A stretch of DNA of 64,000 bases. Source: JAJYQH01 sp036261615 (GTDB lineage Bacteria > Actinomycetota > Actinomycetes > Propionibacteriales > Propionibacteriaceae). The notes beneath the pieces are model-generated. The model did no database searches. It saw only the letters and a list, made by a program, of their open reading frames with translations, and was not told where the DNA came from. Below are positions 8,144-16,597 of this stretch, piece after piece. Location: the NCBI GenBank assembly GCA_036261615.1, contig DATAKK010000015.1, positions 11,259 to 75,258 on the forward strand, read 5' to 3'. Position 1 is the first letter of the stretch, and every line of letters begins with the position of its first letter. Position numbers and translations under genes: made by a program.

Positions 8144-9436
8144 ATGGCCACAGTGACCTCCGCGCCGCCTTCGACCGGGGGCTCCACCGCCGGCCAGAGC
8201 CTCACCCGGTGGCGCGCGGCCCTGGTCACCGTGTTCTTCGGCGCGGGGATCGCCGTCGCCAGCTGGGTGACCCGGACGCCGGCCATCCGCGACGCGCTGC
8301 ACGCGAGCACGGCTGAGATGGGGCTCATCATCGGCGGCTCGTCGGTCGGGTCGATCATCGGCATCAGCCTCGGCAGCCCGCTCGTGGCGCGCCGCGGCGC
8401 CCGGTTCGTCATCGTCACCGGCATGTCGTGCGTGGCGCTCGGCCTCAGCGTCATGGCGCTCGGGGTCGTCGTCACCCACGCGGTGGTCGTGGCGCTCGGC
8501 CTGGCGATGTTCGGCTACGGCATGGGCACCGGCGAGATCGGCAACAACGTCTCGGGCGTGGAACTGGAGGCCCGCATGGGCCGCAGCGTCATTCCCGGCC
8601 TGCACGGCTCCTACAGCCTCGGCACGGTGATCGGCGGCATCGCGGGCCTGGTGGCGAACCGCTGGGCGCTCCCCGTGGCCGCCCACCTGCTCGTCGCCGC
8701 CGTGGCGATCGCCGGTGCCGCGATCTTCTGGGTGTCGCGCCAGGTGCGGCCCGACACCGGTCGGGTGCACCGGACGCCGGCGGCCACCGTCCCGCCGCAG
8801 GCACTCCCCGGCTCGGCATCCGCCCCGGCCGCCCGGCAGCCGCGCTTCCGGTGGCTGGACCGGCGCCTCGTGGGCCTGGCGGTCATCATCCTGGGCATGG
8901 CCCTGGCGGAGGGGTCGGCCAACGACTGGCTGCCGCTCATCGTCGTCGATGGTTACGGCTCCAACGCCGCGGTCGGATCGATCGTCTTCTCCTTCTTCGG
9001 CCTCGCGATGGCCGTCGGACGCCTGGGCGGCGGGGGCGCGATCGACCGGTTCGGGCGGGCGCCGGTGATGCGGGTGAGCGCGGTCGTGGCGGCCGTCGGC
9101 ATCGTCACGGTGATCGTCGCCCCCACCCTGTGGGTGGCGGGCGCCGGCGTCCTGCTGTGGGGGGTCGGGTGCGCGCTCGGGTTCCCCGTCGCCCTGTCGG
9201 CAGCCGGGGAGAACTCACGGTTCGCGGCGCAGCGGGCCGGCTTCGTGGCCACCGCCGGATACGCGGCGTTCCTCGTCGGGCCGCCGGTGCTCGGCTTCCT
9301 CGGCCAGCACATCGGCATCCGGCACGCGATCGTCGTCGTGCTCGCCGTGGTGCTGGTCACCGTGTTCGTCGCCGGGGCCGCGCGCCCGGCACCCGCGGGG
9401 GGAGCCGGTCACGACCCCGCGCCCGAGCCGGCCTAG
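8144..9436 (+). CDS. MFS transporter (YbjJ-like)
   Basis: 430 aa integral membrane protein with about 12 hydrophobic segments. The first is near residues 25-45 (LVTVFFGAGIAVASWVTRTP), and a basic loop LVARRGARF follows helix 2 as in major facilitator proteins. The middle loop (about 195-235) is Pro/Ala-rich. It resembles the YbjJ/fucose-permease-like branch, but substrate and direction cannot be read from sequence. ATG 8144 follows GAGTAGGA. It ends 4 nt past the convergent mannosyltransferase stop. Confidence 0.85.
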   Translation: MATVTSAPPSTGGSTAGQSLTRWRAALVTVFFGAGIAVASWVTRTPAIRDALHASTAEMGLIIGGSSVGSIIGISLGSPLVARRGARFVIVTGMSCVALGLSVMALGVVVTHAVVVALGLAMFGYGMGTGEIGNNVSGVELEARMGRSVIPGLHGSYSLGTVIGGIAGLVANRWALPVAAHLLVAAVAIAGAAIFWVSRQVRPDTGRVHRTPAATVPPQALPGSASAPAARQPRFRWLDRRLVGLAVIILGMALAEGSANDWLPLIVVDGYGSNAAVGSIVFSFFGLAMAVGRLGGGGAIDRFGRAPVMRVSAVVAAVGIVTVIVAPTLWVAGAGVLLWGVGCALGFPVALSAAGENSRFAAQRAGFVATAGYAAFLVGPPVLGFLGQHIGIRHAIVVVLAVVLVTVFVAGAARPAPAGGAGHDPAPEPA

Positions 9437-11103
9437 ATCCAGCTGGGGAACCACATCCGCAGCAGCCACGCGTGCCGGGTGAGCAACTGGTCGGTGTAGA
9501 TCGGGTACATGAAGGCGAAGTTGAGCACGACCAGCGAGACCAGGCCGCCGACGATGAGCGAATTCCGCCGTCGGTGCGGCCCGTCCACCGGACCGATGAT
9601 CCGACCCATCATCATCGCCAGGACGATGGCGGTGAACGGGATGATGCAGATCGCGTAGAAGAAGAACACCGGCCGGTCGTCGTACTTGAACCACGGGATC
9701 CACGTGCTGAACGCGGCCACGATCGGCGCCACCACCCGCAGGTCGCGCCCGGCCACCCACAGCACCAACGCCGCGACGAGGGCGATCGCGGCCATCCACC
9801 ACAGCACCGGCGTCCCGGCGCCGGAGATCACCCGCAGGCAGGTGTCGTTGACCGCCTTGCAGCCCTGGACCCCCGGTTTGATGTCGTTGACGGCGTCCAG
9901 CCCGATCGGGCGCACCATGAACAGCCACCCCGCCGGGTTGGCGTTGTAGGTGTGCGTCTGCTCCTTCATGTAGGTGCCGGTGTGGAACTGGTAGATCTCG
10001 TAGTGGTAGTAGAGCAGCGACGCCAGCGGGCGTCCCAGATGCGCGACCAGCCAGTCGTGGTGCCGCGCCATGATCGAGGCCCCGGACGCCGGTTGCGCGC
10101 CCCACTGCCGGTCCCACCCGCCCTGGGTCACCAGCCAGCCGGTCCACGTCGCGAGGTAGACCGGGATCGCGACGGCCACCAGCTGGATGAACGCCGGGAC
10201 GCCGTCGCGCAGCAGGGCCCACCACGACCGGCGTCCGGCGCCCGCGAGGTTGCGGGAGGCACGGTCCCAGAGCACGGCGAGGATGCCGAACGACGCGAGC
10301 ACGAACACCGAGTTCCATTTGACCCCGCAGGCGAGGCCGAAGGTGATCCCGGCGGCGAGCCGCCACGGGCGCCACCACAGCCGGGGTCCGAACGCCCCGC
10401 CGAGGTCGTCGAGCCCTCGGGCGCGCAGGTGGTCGGCGAGCCGGTGCCGGAACCAGTCGCGGTCGCGCACGGCGAGGCCCACCGCGATGACGAGCAGCGC
10501 CGCCTGGAAGATGTCGAGCAGGCCGATCCGGCTCATCGTGAACGACAACCCGTCGAAGGTGAGCAGGACGCCCGCCAGCCCGCCGATGAGCGTGGAGCGC
10601 GACAGCCGGCGTCCGAGCCGGATCGTCGCGGCGATCATGATCGTGCCCGCGACGAGGGACGGGAACCGCCAGCCGAACGAGTTCATGCCGAACGCCCACT
10701 CGCCCAGGGCGATGAACCACTTGCCGAGCGGGGGGTGGACGACGAACTCCGCGCCGGGGGTGAAGCCGAGCGAAGGGGTCGCGTAGACGTTGGGACTGCC
10801 GCTGGCGATCGAGGGGTTGGCGATCTTGAGCGGGTCGGGCCAGGACGCCTCGTAGCCGAGGTGCAGCAGGGTCCAGGCGTCCTTGGGGTAGTACGTCTCG
10901 TCGAAGATCAGGTACCCGGGACGCCGGATGTCGATGAGCCGGATGACGAACGCGAGGCCCGAGATGACCAGCGTCACCACCCAGGCCTGCCACCGGTCGG
11001 TCAGTTGGCGCCCGTCGTCGAGAAGATCGACGACCCGGGGGGTGAGGAGGCGGGCGGCGGGCCGGTCGTGTCGTGGCGCGGCGTCCACCTCCCCTGCAGT
11101 CAC
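9433..11103 (-). CDS. dolichyl-phosphate-mannose-protein mannosyltransferase family (Pmt)
   Basis: 556 aa multi-spanning membrane enzyme that transfers mannose from polyprenyl-phosphate-mannose to Ser/Thr of exported proteins. The first luminal loop carries the catalytic acidic pair in LIFDETYYPKDAW (about residues 60-72), and HPPLGKWFIALGEW matches the family. A C-terminal 4TM-type domain is present, and length is normal (Mtb Rv1002c about 520 aa). GTG 11103 is chosen because a TACACT -10 box (minus strand, 11116-11111) ends 7 nt upstream, implying a leaderless mRNA. It is divergent from rsmI, the same arrangement as Rv1002c/Rv1003. The many exported lipoproteins nearby are plausible acceptors. 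Confidence 0.9.
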   Translation of the reverse strand: MTAGEVDAAPRHDRPAARLLTPRVVDLLDDGRQLTDRWQAWVVTLVISGLAFVIRLIDIRRPGYLIFDETYYPKDAWTLLHLGYEASWPDPLKIANPSIASGSPNVYATPSLGFTPGAEFVVHPPLGKWFIALGEWAFGMNSFGWRFPSLVAGTIMIAATIRLGRRLSRSTLIGGLAGVLLTFDGLSFTMSRIGLLDIFQAALLVIAVGLAVRDRDWFRHRLADHLRARGLDDLGGAFGPRLWWRPWRLAAGITFGLACGVKWNSVFVLASFGILAVLWDRASRNLAGAGRRSWWALLRDGVPAFIQLVAVAIPVYLATWTGWLVTQGGWDRQWGAQPASGASIMARHHDWLVAHLGRPLASLLYYHYEIYQFHTGTYMKEQTHTYNANPAGWLFMVRPIGLDAVNDIKPGVQGCKAVNDTCLRVISGAGTPVLWWMAAIALVAALVLWVAGRDLRVVAPIVAAFSTWIPWFKYDDRPVFFFYAICIIPFTAIVLAMMMGRIIGPVDGPHRRRNSLIVGGLVSLVVLNFAFMYPIYTDQLLTRHAWLLRMWFPSWI

Positions 11104-11154
11104 GCGGCCCAGTGTAGGGGGAGGTCCTTGCCAGTCATCCGCCAGAATGGGCGA
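11104..11154. promoter_or_regulatory. divergent promoters for the mannosyltransferase and rsmI
   Basis: On the minus strand TACACT (plus-strand AGTGTA 11111-11116) lies 7 nt before GTG 11103. On the plus strand CAGAAT (11145-11150 region) lies a few nucleotides before GTG 11155. Both spacings suit transcripts beginning at or next to the start codon. No -35 consensus is evident. Confidence 0.5.
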
Positions 11155-12102
11155 GTGGATTCGCCCGTGGACCAGACCGCCGACCCCGGCGAGGCGCCGT
11201 TCGACCCGGCGGACGCCGTGCCGGACGACCCGCGGCTGCGCTCCCGGTTGAGAAGTTCCGACGGGCGCGGGCGGGTGGTGCTGGCCGCCACACCGATCGG
11301 CGACCGGCTGGACGCGTCCACCGCCCTGCGCCACGCCCTGCAGCACGCGGACATCGTCGCCGCCGAGGACACCCGCCGCCTGCACACCCTGCTGCTCCGG
11401 CTCGGCGTGCAGACCGACGCCCAGGTGGTGAGCTTCTTCGAGGGCAACGAGGCCGAGCGGACGCCGCGGCTGGTGGAGGCCTGCCTGGCCGGCCAGAGTG
11501 TGGTGGTGGCCACGGACGCCGGCATGCCCTCGGTGTCCGACCCCGGCTACCGGCTGGTGCGCGCGGCCCTGGACGCCGGCGTCGAGGTGACCTCGGTGCC
11601 CGGACCCTCCGCCGTGCTCACCGCGCTCGCGCTGTCGGGGCTTCCGGTCGACCGGTTCTGCTTCGAGGGGTTCGTGTCGCGCAAGGCGGGGGAGCGGCGC
11701 CGGCACCTCGAGTCGCTGGCCGCCGAGCCCCGCACCATGGTGTTCTTCGAGGCGCCGCACCGGCTCGCCGACTTCCTCGCGGACGCCGCCCGCGTGCTGG
11801 GAGCCGACCGGCCGGCGGCCGTCTGCCGGGAGCTCTCGAAGCCGCACGAGGAGGTGCGCCGCGGCGGTCTCGGCGAACTGAGCGAGTGGGCGTCCGCGGG
11901 CGTTCGCGGCGAGGTGACGGTCGTCATCGCGGGCGCACCCGCCGGCGTCCCGGACCCCGGGGACGCGCTGGCCCTGGTGACGGCCCGGGTCGCGGCCGGG
12001 GAGAAGCTCTCCTCGGCGGTCGCCGGGGTGGCCGCCGCCACCGGCGCCAACCGCAAGCAGCTGTACCAGGCGGCACTCGACCAGCGGAAGGCCGGCTCGT
12101 GA
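11155..12102 (+). CDS. rsmI: 16S rRNA (cytidine1402-2'-O)-methyltransferase
   Basis: 315 aa SAM-dependent enzyme that 2'-O-methylates C1402 in the ribosomal P site. Family motifs are intact: VVLAATPIGDRLDAS near residue 42, EDTRRLHTLL, ATDAGMPSVSDPG and VPGPSAVLTAL. A roughly 40-residue N-terminal extension precedes the conserved start, as in other actinobacteria. GTG 11155 is favoured by the promoter position. The stop overlaps the tatD start (GTGA), giving a coupled rsmI-tatD-rsmA run. Confidence 0.94.
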   Translation: MDSPVDQTADPGEAPFDPADAVPDDPRLRSRLRSSDGRGRVVLAATPIGDRLDASTALRHALQHADIVAAEDTRRLHTLLLRLGVQTDAQVVSFFEGNEAERTPRLVEACLAGQSVVVATDAGMPSVSDPGYRLVRAALDAGVEVTSVPGPSAVLTALALSGLPVDRFCFEGFVSRKAGERRRHLESLAAEPRTMVFFEAPHRLADFLADAARVLGADRPAAVCRELSKPHEEVRRGGLGELSEWASAGVRGEVTVVIAGAPAGVPDPGDALALVTARVAAGEKLSSAVAGVAAATGANRKQLYQAALDQRKAGS

Positions 12103-12995
12103 CCCATCCCCTCGACCTGCTCGCGCAGCACCGGCTGCCGGGCCTGCCCGAGCCGTTGCCCTCGGTCGTCATCGACTCGCACACCCACGCCGACACGACC
12201 GAGGAGCACTCGCACCTCGACCCCGACGCGTCGCTCGCGCTGGCGGCGTCCGTCGGGATCGCCGGGTTCGTCCAGGTGGGCTGCGACGTGCCGGGATCCG
12301 AGTACGCGGTCGACCTCGCGGCGCGGCGGCCGGAGGTGGTCGCCGCGGTGGCCATCCACCCGAACGACGCCGCCCGGGCCGGGGACGGGCTGGAGGCGAT
12401 GATCGCCCGGATCGACGCGCTGGCGGCGTCCGGGTCGCACGTGCGGGCGGTCGGGGAGACCGGGCTCGACTACTACCGCACCCGCGACCCGCTGGGGCAG
12501 CGGCTGCAGCGGCACAGCTTCGCCCGGCACATCGACATCGCCCGCCGGCGCGACCTCACCCTGGTCATCCACGACCGCGACGCCCACGACGACGTGCTCG
12601 CGGTGCTGGACGCCGAGCCGCCGGCCCCGCGGGTGGTCATGCACGCCTTCAGCGGGGACGCCGACGTCGCCCGGGCCTTCCTCGACCGGGGGGCATGGCT
12701 GAGCTTCCCCGGCGTCGTCACCTTCGGCAACGCCCCGACGCTCCGGGAGGCGCTACGGGTGGTGCCGCTCGACCGGATCCTCGTCGAGACGGACGCCCCC
12801 TACCTCACCCCGGTGCCGGCGCGGGGACGCCCCAACGCGCCCTACCTCGTGCCCCACCTCGTCCGGTTCGTCGCCGACCAGCTCGGCCGCCCGCTCGCCG
12901 AGGTCTGTGCGGCGCTGCTCGGCAACACCCACGCGGCCTTCGGCGGCCGCTGGGGGCACCCGGACGCCGTCGTCCCCCTCACGGAGCGGGCATGA
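12099..12995 (+). CDS. tatD: TatD family metal-dependent deoxyribonuclease
   Basis: 298 aa TIM-barrel hydrolase. Metal ligands are visible in IDSHTH (about residues 21-26), the central Glu in VGETGLDYYR, His in LVIHDRDAHDD and VMHAFSGD, and Asp in VETDAPYL. It acts as a 3'-5' exonuclease in DNA repair and degradation. Translation starts at GTG 12099, overlapping the rsmI stop, and ends overlapping the rsmA ATG. In Mycobacterium rpfB lies between tatD and ksgA; here the two genes overlap directly. Confidence 0.92.
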   Translation: MTHPLDLLAQHRLPGLPEPLPSVVIDSHTHADTTEEHSHLDPDASLALAASVGIAGFVQVGCDVPGSEYAVDLAARRPEVVAAVAIHPNDAARAGDGLEAMIARIDALAASGSHVRAVGETGLDYYRTRDPLGQRLQRHSFARHIDIARRRDLTLVIHDRDAHDDVLAVLDAEPPAPRVVMHAFSGDADVARAFLDRGAWLSFPGVVTFGNAPTLREALRVVPLDRILVETDAPYLTPVPARGRPNAPYLVPHLVRFVADQLGRPLAEVCAALLGNTHAAFGGRWGHPDAVVPLTERA

Positions 12996-13858
12996 GCGGC
13001 CTGCTCGACCCGCGCACCATCCGCGCCCTGGCCGCCGAGCTCGACCTGCGTCCGACCAAGCAGCGCGGCCAGAACTTCGTGCACGACCCCAACACCGTGC
13101 GGCGGATCGTCGCGCTCAGCGGCATCGGCGCGGACGACGTCGTCCTTGAGGTCGGCCCGGGCCTCGGGTCGCTCACCCTCGGGTTGCTCGAGACCGGCGC
13201 GGAGGTGACGGCGATCGAGATCGAACCGTCGCTCGCCCGGCGGCTGCCGGTCACCGTGGCCGACCGGATGCCGGCGGCGTCCGAGCGGCTCCGGGTGGTC
13301 GAGTCGGACGCCCTCGACGTCACCGAGTTGCCGGGGCCGGCGCCCACCGCGGTCGTCGCCAACCTGCCGTACAACGTGTCGGTGCCGGTGCTCGTGCACC
13401 TGCTGAGCACCTTCGACAGCTGGCGCACCGGCCTGGTCATGGTGCAGCTGGAGGTGGCCGACCGGTTGGTGGCCCCGCCGGGATCGAAGGTGTACGGCGT
13501 CCCCAGCGCCAAGATGGCGTGGTTCGCCCGGGCCACCCGGGTGGGAACCGTGCCGCCCGCGGTGTTCTGGCCGGTGCCGAACGTCGACTCGGGGCTGGTG
13601 CGGATCGTCCGGCGCGAGCCGCCCGAGGTTCTGGGTGCCGACGGGACGCCGGTCACCCGGGAGGCGACCTTCGCGGTCGTCGACGCCGCGTTCCAGCAGC
13701 GGCGCAAGATGCTCCGGTCGTCGCTGTCGGGGCTGTTCGGCGGGTCGGCCGCGGCGTCCGCGGCGCTCGAGGCCGCCGGCGTCGACCCGCAGGCGCGGGG
13801 CGAGGTGCTGTCGGTGGAGCAGTTCGCCCGGGTCGCCGCCCAGCTTCCCGCCCGCTGA
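12992..13858 (+). CDS. rsmA: 16S rRNA dimethyladenosine transferase
   Basis: 288 aa KsgA enzyme dimethylating A1518 and A1519 of 16S rRNA. It shows QRGQNFVHDPN (about residues 24-34), SAM motif VLEVGPGLGSLT, acidic EIEPSLA, and catalytic motif IV NLPYNVSVP. C-terminal PVPNVDSGLVRI and FQQRRKMLRSSL are typical. ATG 12992 overlaps the tatD stop. Full length, no anomalies. Confidence 0.95.
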   Translation: MSGLLDPRTIRALAAELDLRPTKQRGQNFVHDPNTVRRIVALSGIGADDVVLEVGPGLGSLTLGLLETGAEVTAIEIEPSLARRLPVTVADRMPAASERLRVVESDALDVTELPGPAPTAVVANLPYNVSVPVLVHLLSTFDSWRTGLVMVQLEVADRLVAPPGSKVYGVPSAKMAWFARATRVGTVPPAVFWPVPNVDSGLVRIVRREPPEVLGADGTPVTREATFAVVDAAFQQRRKMLRSSLSGLFGGSAAASAALEAAGVDPQARGEVLSVEQFARVAAQLPAR

Positions 13859-13881
13859 ACCCGAGGGTCCCGGGCGTCGGC

Positions 13882-13887
13882 TAGCCT
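13882..13887 (+). promoter_or_regulatory. -10 box for leaderless ispE
   Basis: TAGCCT ends 7 nt before GTG 13895, so the transcript should begin at about the start codon. Confidence 0.5.
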
Positions 13888-13894
13888 GCCTTGG

Positions 13895-14812
13895 GTGGTG
13901 GCAGACGAGAGAACCGGCCGGGGCGGCGTCCGCGTGCGCGTGCCGGCGAAGATCAATCTCGCGCTCTGCGTCGGGCCCCTCGGCGCCGACGGGTTCCACC
14001 CGCTGGGCACGGCGTTCCAGGCCGTGTCGCTGTACGACGAGGTGACCGCCACCGACGCCAAGGCCGATCACTTCAGCGTCACGGTCACCGGCGAGGGCGC
14101 GGGCGACGTGCCCACCGACGACACGAACCTCGCGATCCGCGCCGCCCGGCTGCTCGCCACCCACGAGCGCGGCGTGGGGGCGAAACTCAGCATCAAGAAG
14201 ACGATCCCGGTGGCCGGTGGCATGGCGGGCGGCTCGGCCGACGGAGCGGCCGCGCTGCTCGCGTGCTCGGTGCTGTGGGACCTCGACCAGTCGCTCGAGG
14301 ACCTCCAGCTGCTCGGCGCCGAGCTCGGCTCCGACGTCCCGTTCCCGCTGCACGGCGGCACCGCGATCGGCACCCGGCGCGGCGACCGGCTGCTCGCCAT
14401 GCTCACCCGCGGCACCTACCACTGGGTGCTCGCGTTCGCCCACGGCGGCCTCAGCACCCCGGCCGTGTTCCGCCGCTTCGACGAGCTCGGAGTGGTGCGG
14501 GGCACCGACGTGCCCCCCGAACTCCTCAACGCCCTCGCGGTCGGGGACGCCGCCGCGCTCGGCCGGGCGCTGCGCAACGACCTCCAGCCGGCCGCGGTCG
14601 ACCTGCGTCCAGAACTCGCCGAGACCCTCCAGGCGGGGCTGGACGCCGGGGCGCTCGGCGGGCTGGTGTCCGGCTCGGGGCCGACGTGCGCCTTCCTCGC
14701 GGGCACCGAGGCGCGTGCGCTCGACATCGCGGCGCACCTGTCGCACCTGCCCCAGGTGCGGGCTACCAAGCTGGCCGTCGGCCCGGTGCCCGGAGCCAAG
14801 CTGCTGCCCTGA
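13895..14812 (+). CDS. ispE: 4-diphosphocytidyl-2-C-methyl-D-erythritol kinase
   Basis: 305 aa GHMP kinase of the MEP isoprenoid pathway, phosphorylating CDP-methylerythritol. It shows PAKINLAL (about residues 17-24), the ATP loop VAGGMAGGSADGAAAL (about 108-123) and GLVSGSGPTCAFL near the C-terminus. Two adjacent GTG codons (13895, 13898) could start it; the -10 box position favours 13895 and no Shine-Dalgarno is evident. It follows rsmA by 36 nt, the ksgA-ispE order conserved in actinobacteria. Confidence 0.94.
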   Translation: MVADERTGRGGVRVRVPAKINLALCVGPLGADGFHPLGTAFQAVSLYDEVTATDAKADHFSVTVTGEGAGDVPTDDTNLAIRAARLLATHERGVGAKLSIKKTIPVAGGMAGGSADGAAALLACSVLWDLDQSLEDLQLLGAELGSDVPFPLHGGTAIGTRRGDRLLAMLTRGTYHWVLAFAHGGLSTPAVFRRFDELGVVRGTDVPPELLNALAVGDAAALGRALRNDLQPAAVDLRPELAETLQAGLDAGALGGLVSGSGPTCAFLAGTEARALDIAAHLSHLPQVRATKLAVGPVPGAKLLP

Positions 14813-14840
14813 GCCGCCGCCCGTCTGATTGACTGTGGCC

Positions 14841-15353
14841 ATGACTGACGAGGTGGGTTCCGTCCCACTGGGCGACGAGGTCGACGCCCTGGTCGCGGCC
14901 TGGCGCCGCGAGCGCCCCGACCTTGTCAGCACGCCGATGCACGTGTGGTCACGGATCCACCGGCTCGCGCACTATCTGGACGCCGCCCGCCGCCGGGCCT
15001 ACGCCGCCCACAACCTCGAAACCTGGGAGTTCGACGTCCTCGCCGCCCTCCGCCGCGCCGGGTCGCCCTACCGGGCGACCCCCGGTCAACTGCTGCGCGA
15101 GACCCACGTCACCTCCGGCACGATGACCAACCGGGTCGACCGGCTCGTCGTCCGCGGGCTGGTGACCCGCGACCAGGCGCCCGCCGACAGGCGGGTGGTA
15201 CTGGTGCAGCTCACCGACAAGGGCAAGGAGGCGGTCGACGCCGCCATGGGCGACCTCCTCGCCGCCGAGCGGGAACTCCTCGACGGTCTCGACGCCGCCG
15301 GCGTCGACCGGCTGGCCCGCGACCTCCGTACGCTCCTCAGCCGCGTCGGCTGA
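14841..15353 (+). CDS. MarR family transcriptional regulator
   Basis: 170 aa winged-helix regulator. The helix-turn-helix is seen in ATPGQLLRETHVTSGTMTNRVDRL (split around residue 85) and the wing DQAPADRRVVLVQLTDKG. ATG 14841 is chosen; an upstream in-frame TTG 14829 adds four residues only. It lies after ispE on the same strand, and convergent with the TetR gene across a repeat-filled gap. The target is unknown; MarR proteins usually control neighbouring genes in response to phenolic ligands, but no divergent target is adjacent. Confidence 0.88.
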   Translation: MTDEVGSVPLGDEVDALVAAWRRERPDLVSTPMHVWSRIHRLAHYLDAARRRAYAAHNLETWEFDVLAALRRAGSPYRATPGQLLRETHVTSGTMTNRVDRLVVRGLVTRDQAPADRRVVLVQLTDKGKEAVDAAMGDLLAAERELLDGLDAAGVDRLARDLRTLLSRVG

Positions 15354-15360
15354 GCCGACC

Positions 15361-15462
15361 GGCGTACCGTCCGGTCGCCGCGGCGTACGAGTCGTCTCCG
15401 GCGGCGTACGAGTCGTCCATTTGGGGACGACATCTTGTACGCCGCCAGTCATGTCGTACGCC
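15361..15462. repeat. four-box intergenic element, CAGTCAT subfamily, copy 1
   Basis: Left boxes GGCGTACGAG at 15382 and 15403, preceded by a degenerate GGCGTACCGT at 15361: three copies at exact 21-bp spacing. Right boxes are inverted: CTTGTACGCC at 15434 and GTCGTACGCC at 15453, 19 bp apart, separated by CAGTCAT (15446-15452). The RNA or single strand could form a long imperfect hairpin. It lies between convergent MarR and TetR genes. Confidence 0.8.
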
Positions 15463-15483
15463 GGGAGGCAGGGTCCGGCCCCG

Positions 15484-15562
15484 GGCGTACGGTTCCTCTC
15501 CCCGGGCGTACGGTTCGTCGGTTGTGGGCGACCTTCCGTACGCCCCAGTCATCTCGTACTCC
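15484..15562. repeat. four-box intergenic element, CAGTCAT subfamily, copy 2
   Basis: Left boxes GGCGTACGG at 15484 and 15505 (21 bp apart); right boxes CCGTACGCC at 15536 and TCGTACTCC at 15554, with CAGTCAT at 15546-15552. It sits about 100 bp after copy 1 in the same orientation, so the two form a tandem pair, but the arm sequence differs (CGG instead of CGAG) on both sides, preserving pairing. Confidence 0.8.
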
Positions 15563-15635
15563 CCGGGGAGGACGCGGGGAGGAACCGCCGGCAGAACCCC
15601 TGCCCGGGCGCCCTGGCGGACGCCGGGACCTCGCC

Positions 15636-16322
15636 TCAGCCGGTGGTCGAGGCGCGACGGCGTCCCTTGCGGGGCGGGATGTCGCGGGCCCGCAGCGTGG
15701 GGGCCACCTCGAGGTTGGCCATGCCGTTCCACGCGAGGTTGACCAGGTGCGCGGCGACCTCCTCCTTCGCGGGGCTGCGGACGTCGAGCCACGACTGGCC
15801 CGCCATCGCCACGAGGCCGACGAGGGCCTGCGCGTACAGCCCGGCGAACTCCCGGTTGTAGCCGTGCCGCTCGAACGGCTCCGCGAGCAGGTCTTCGACC
15901 CGCCCGGCGATGTCGCTGAGGATGGTGGCGAACGAGCCCGCGCCGCTGCCGACCGAGGAGTCGCGGGCGAGGATGCGGAACCCGTCGGGCTGCTCGTCGA
16001 TGTAGTCGAGCAGGGCGAGCGCGCCGCGCTCGATGAGCTCCCGCGACCCCGCCCGCGGCGTGGTGAGCGCCGCACGGATCGCGTTGAGCAGGGTCTGCAC
16101 CTCGCGGTCGACGACGACCGCGTACAGCCCCTCCTTGCCGCCGAAGTGCTCGTAGACCACCGGCTTGCTCACGTCGGCGCTCTGGGCGATCTCCTCGACG
16201 CTCGTGCCCTCGAACCCGCGCTGGGCGAACAGCCCACGGGCCACCTGGATGAGCTGTTCCCGGCGCTCGGCGCCGCTCATGCGCACGCGGGACGCCTTCG
16301 GCTGAGGGGATCGCTGGCTCAC
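15636..16322 (-). CDS. TetR family transcriptional regulator
   Basis: 228 aa. TetR_N helix-turn-helix at about residues 20-65 (REQLIQVARGLFAQRGFEG, then VEEIAQSADVSKPVVYEHF). The C-terminal ligand domain is helical. GTG 16322 is preceded on the minus strand by CAGACT ending 6 nt upstream, suggesting a leaderless mRNA; an internal ATG (16280) is an alternative. It is divergent from tRNA-Gln and glmU, the position of Rv1019 next to glmU and mfd in Mycobacterium tuberculosis. The ligand is unknown. Confidence 0.88.
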   Translation of the reverse strand: MSQRSPQPKASRVRMSGAERREQLIQVARGLFAQRGFEGTSVEEIAQSADVSKPVVYEHFGGKEGLYAVVVDREVQTLLNAIRAALTTPRAGSRELIERGALALLDYIDEQPDGFRILARDSSVGSGAGSFATILSDIAGRVEDLLAEPFERHGYNREFAGLYAQALVGLVAMAGQSWLDVRSPAKEEVAAHLVNLAWNGMANLEVAPTLRARDIPPRKGRRRASTTG

Positions 16323-16413
16323 CCCCCGAGTCTGTCACGACAGCGGGTGATGGCGGTGCGGGCGGCGCCTCCCCGGCTCCCGCCGCGGCCCGGCGACCCG
16401 GCAGGCGAACCGG

Positions 16414-16419
16414 TAGGGT
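16414..16419 (+). promoter_or_regulatory. -10 box for tRNA-Gln
   Basis: TAGGGT lies 29 nt before the mature 5' end of tRNA-Gln, leaving a short 5' leader for RNase P. No clear -35. Confidence 0.4.
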
Positions 16420-16448
16420 GGGCGGCGTCCGGGCCCGGTGCCCGGCGA

Positions 16449-16527
16449 ACCCCGGTTGGTCTGTCGGCAGGGCCCGCCTGACTTTGAATCAGGACTAGCG
16501 ACGTAGGTTCGACTCCTACCCGGGGTG
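16449..16527 (+). tRNA. tRNA-Gln (anticodon UUG)
   Basis: A perfect 7-bp acceptor ACCCCGG/CCGGGGT, T-arm GTAGG-TTCGACT-CCTAC and anticodon arm CCTGA-CTTTGAA-TCAGG give anticodon TTG, reading CAA. The D-arm is GGTC/GGCC. It is a little long (79 nt with discriminator) because two bases join D and anticodon stems and the variable region is 9 nt. CCA is not encoded. It lies just upstream of glmU. Confidence 0.85.
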
Positions 16528-16597
16528 CGGGTCCCCTCCGCCGTCGCGGCGTCCACTCGCCGCCGGGGGCGACCAGTCCGAGCGCGAGGAGTTCGCC

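Noticed and set aside
7722..8156. 144-codon plus-strand frame in the 467-bp gap
   Set aside because: Spans the inverted repeats, has no ribosome site, no recognisable domain and runs into the MFS start.
12842..14932. Very long antisense open frame across rsmA and ispE
   Set aside because: Low-complexity Arg/Gly/His-rich translation, a typical shadow of a high-GC gene pair with clear orthologues on the other strand.
15361..15562. CRISPR array
   Set aside because: Repeats are only about 10 bp, partly inverted, with 9-12 bp between them; no cas genes nearby.
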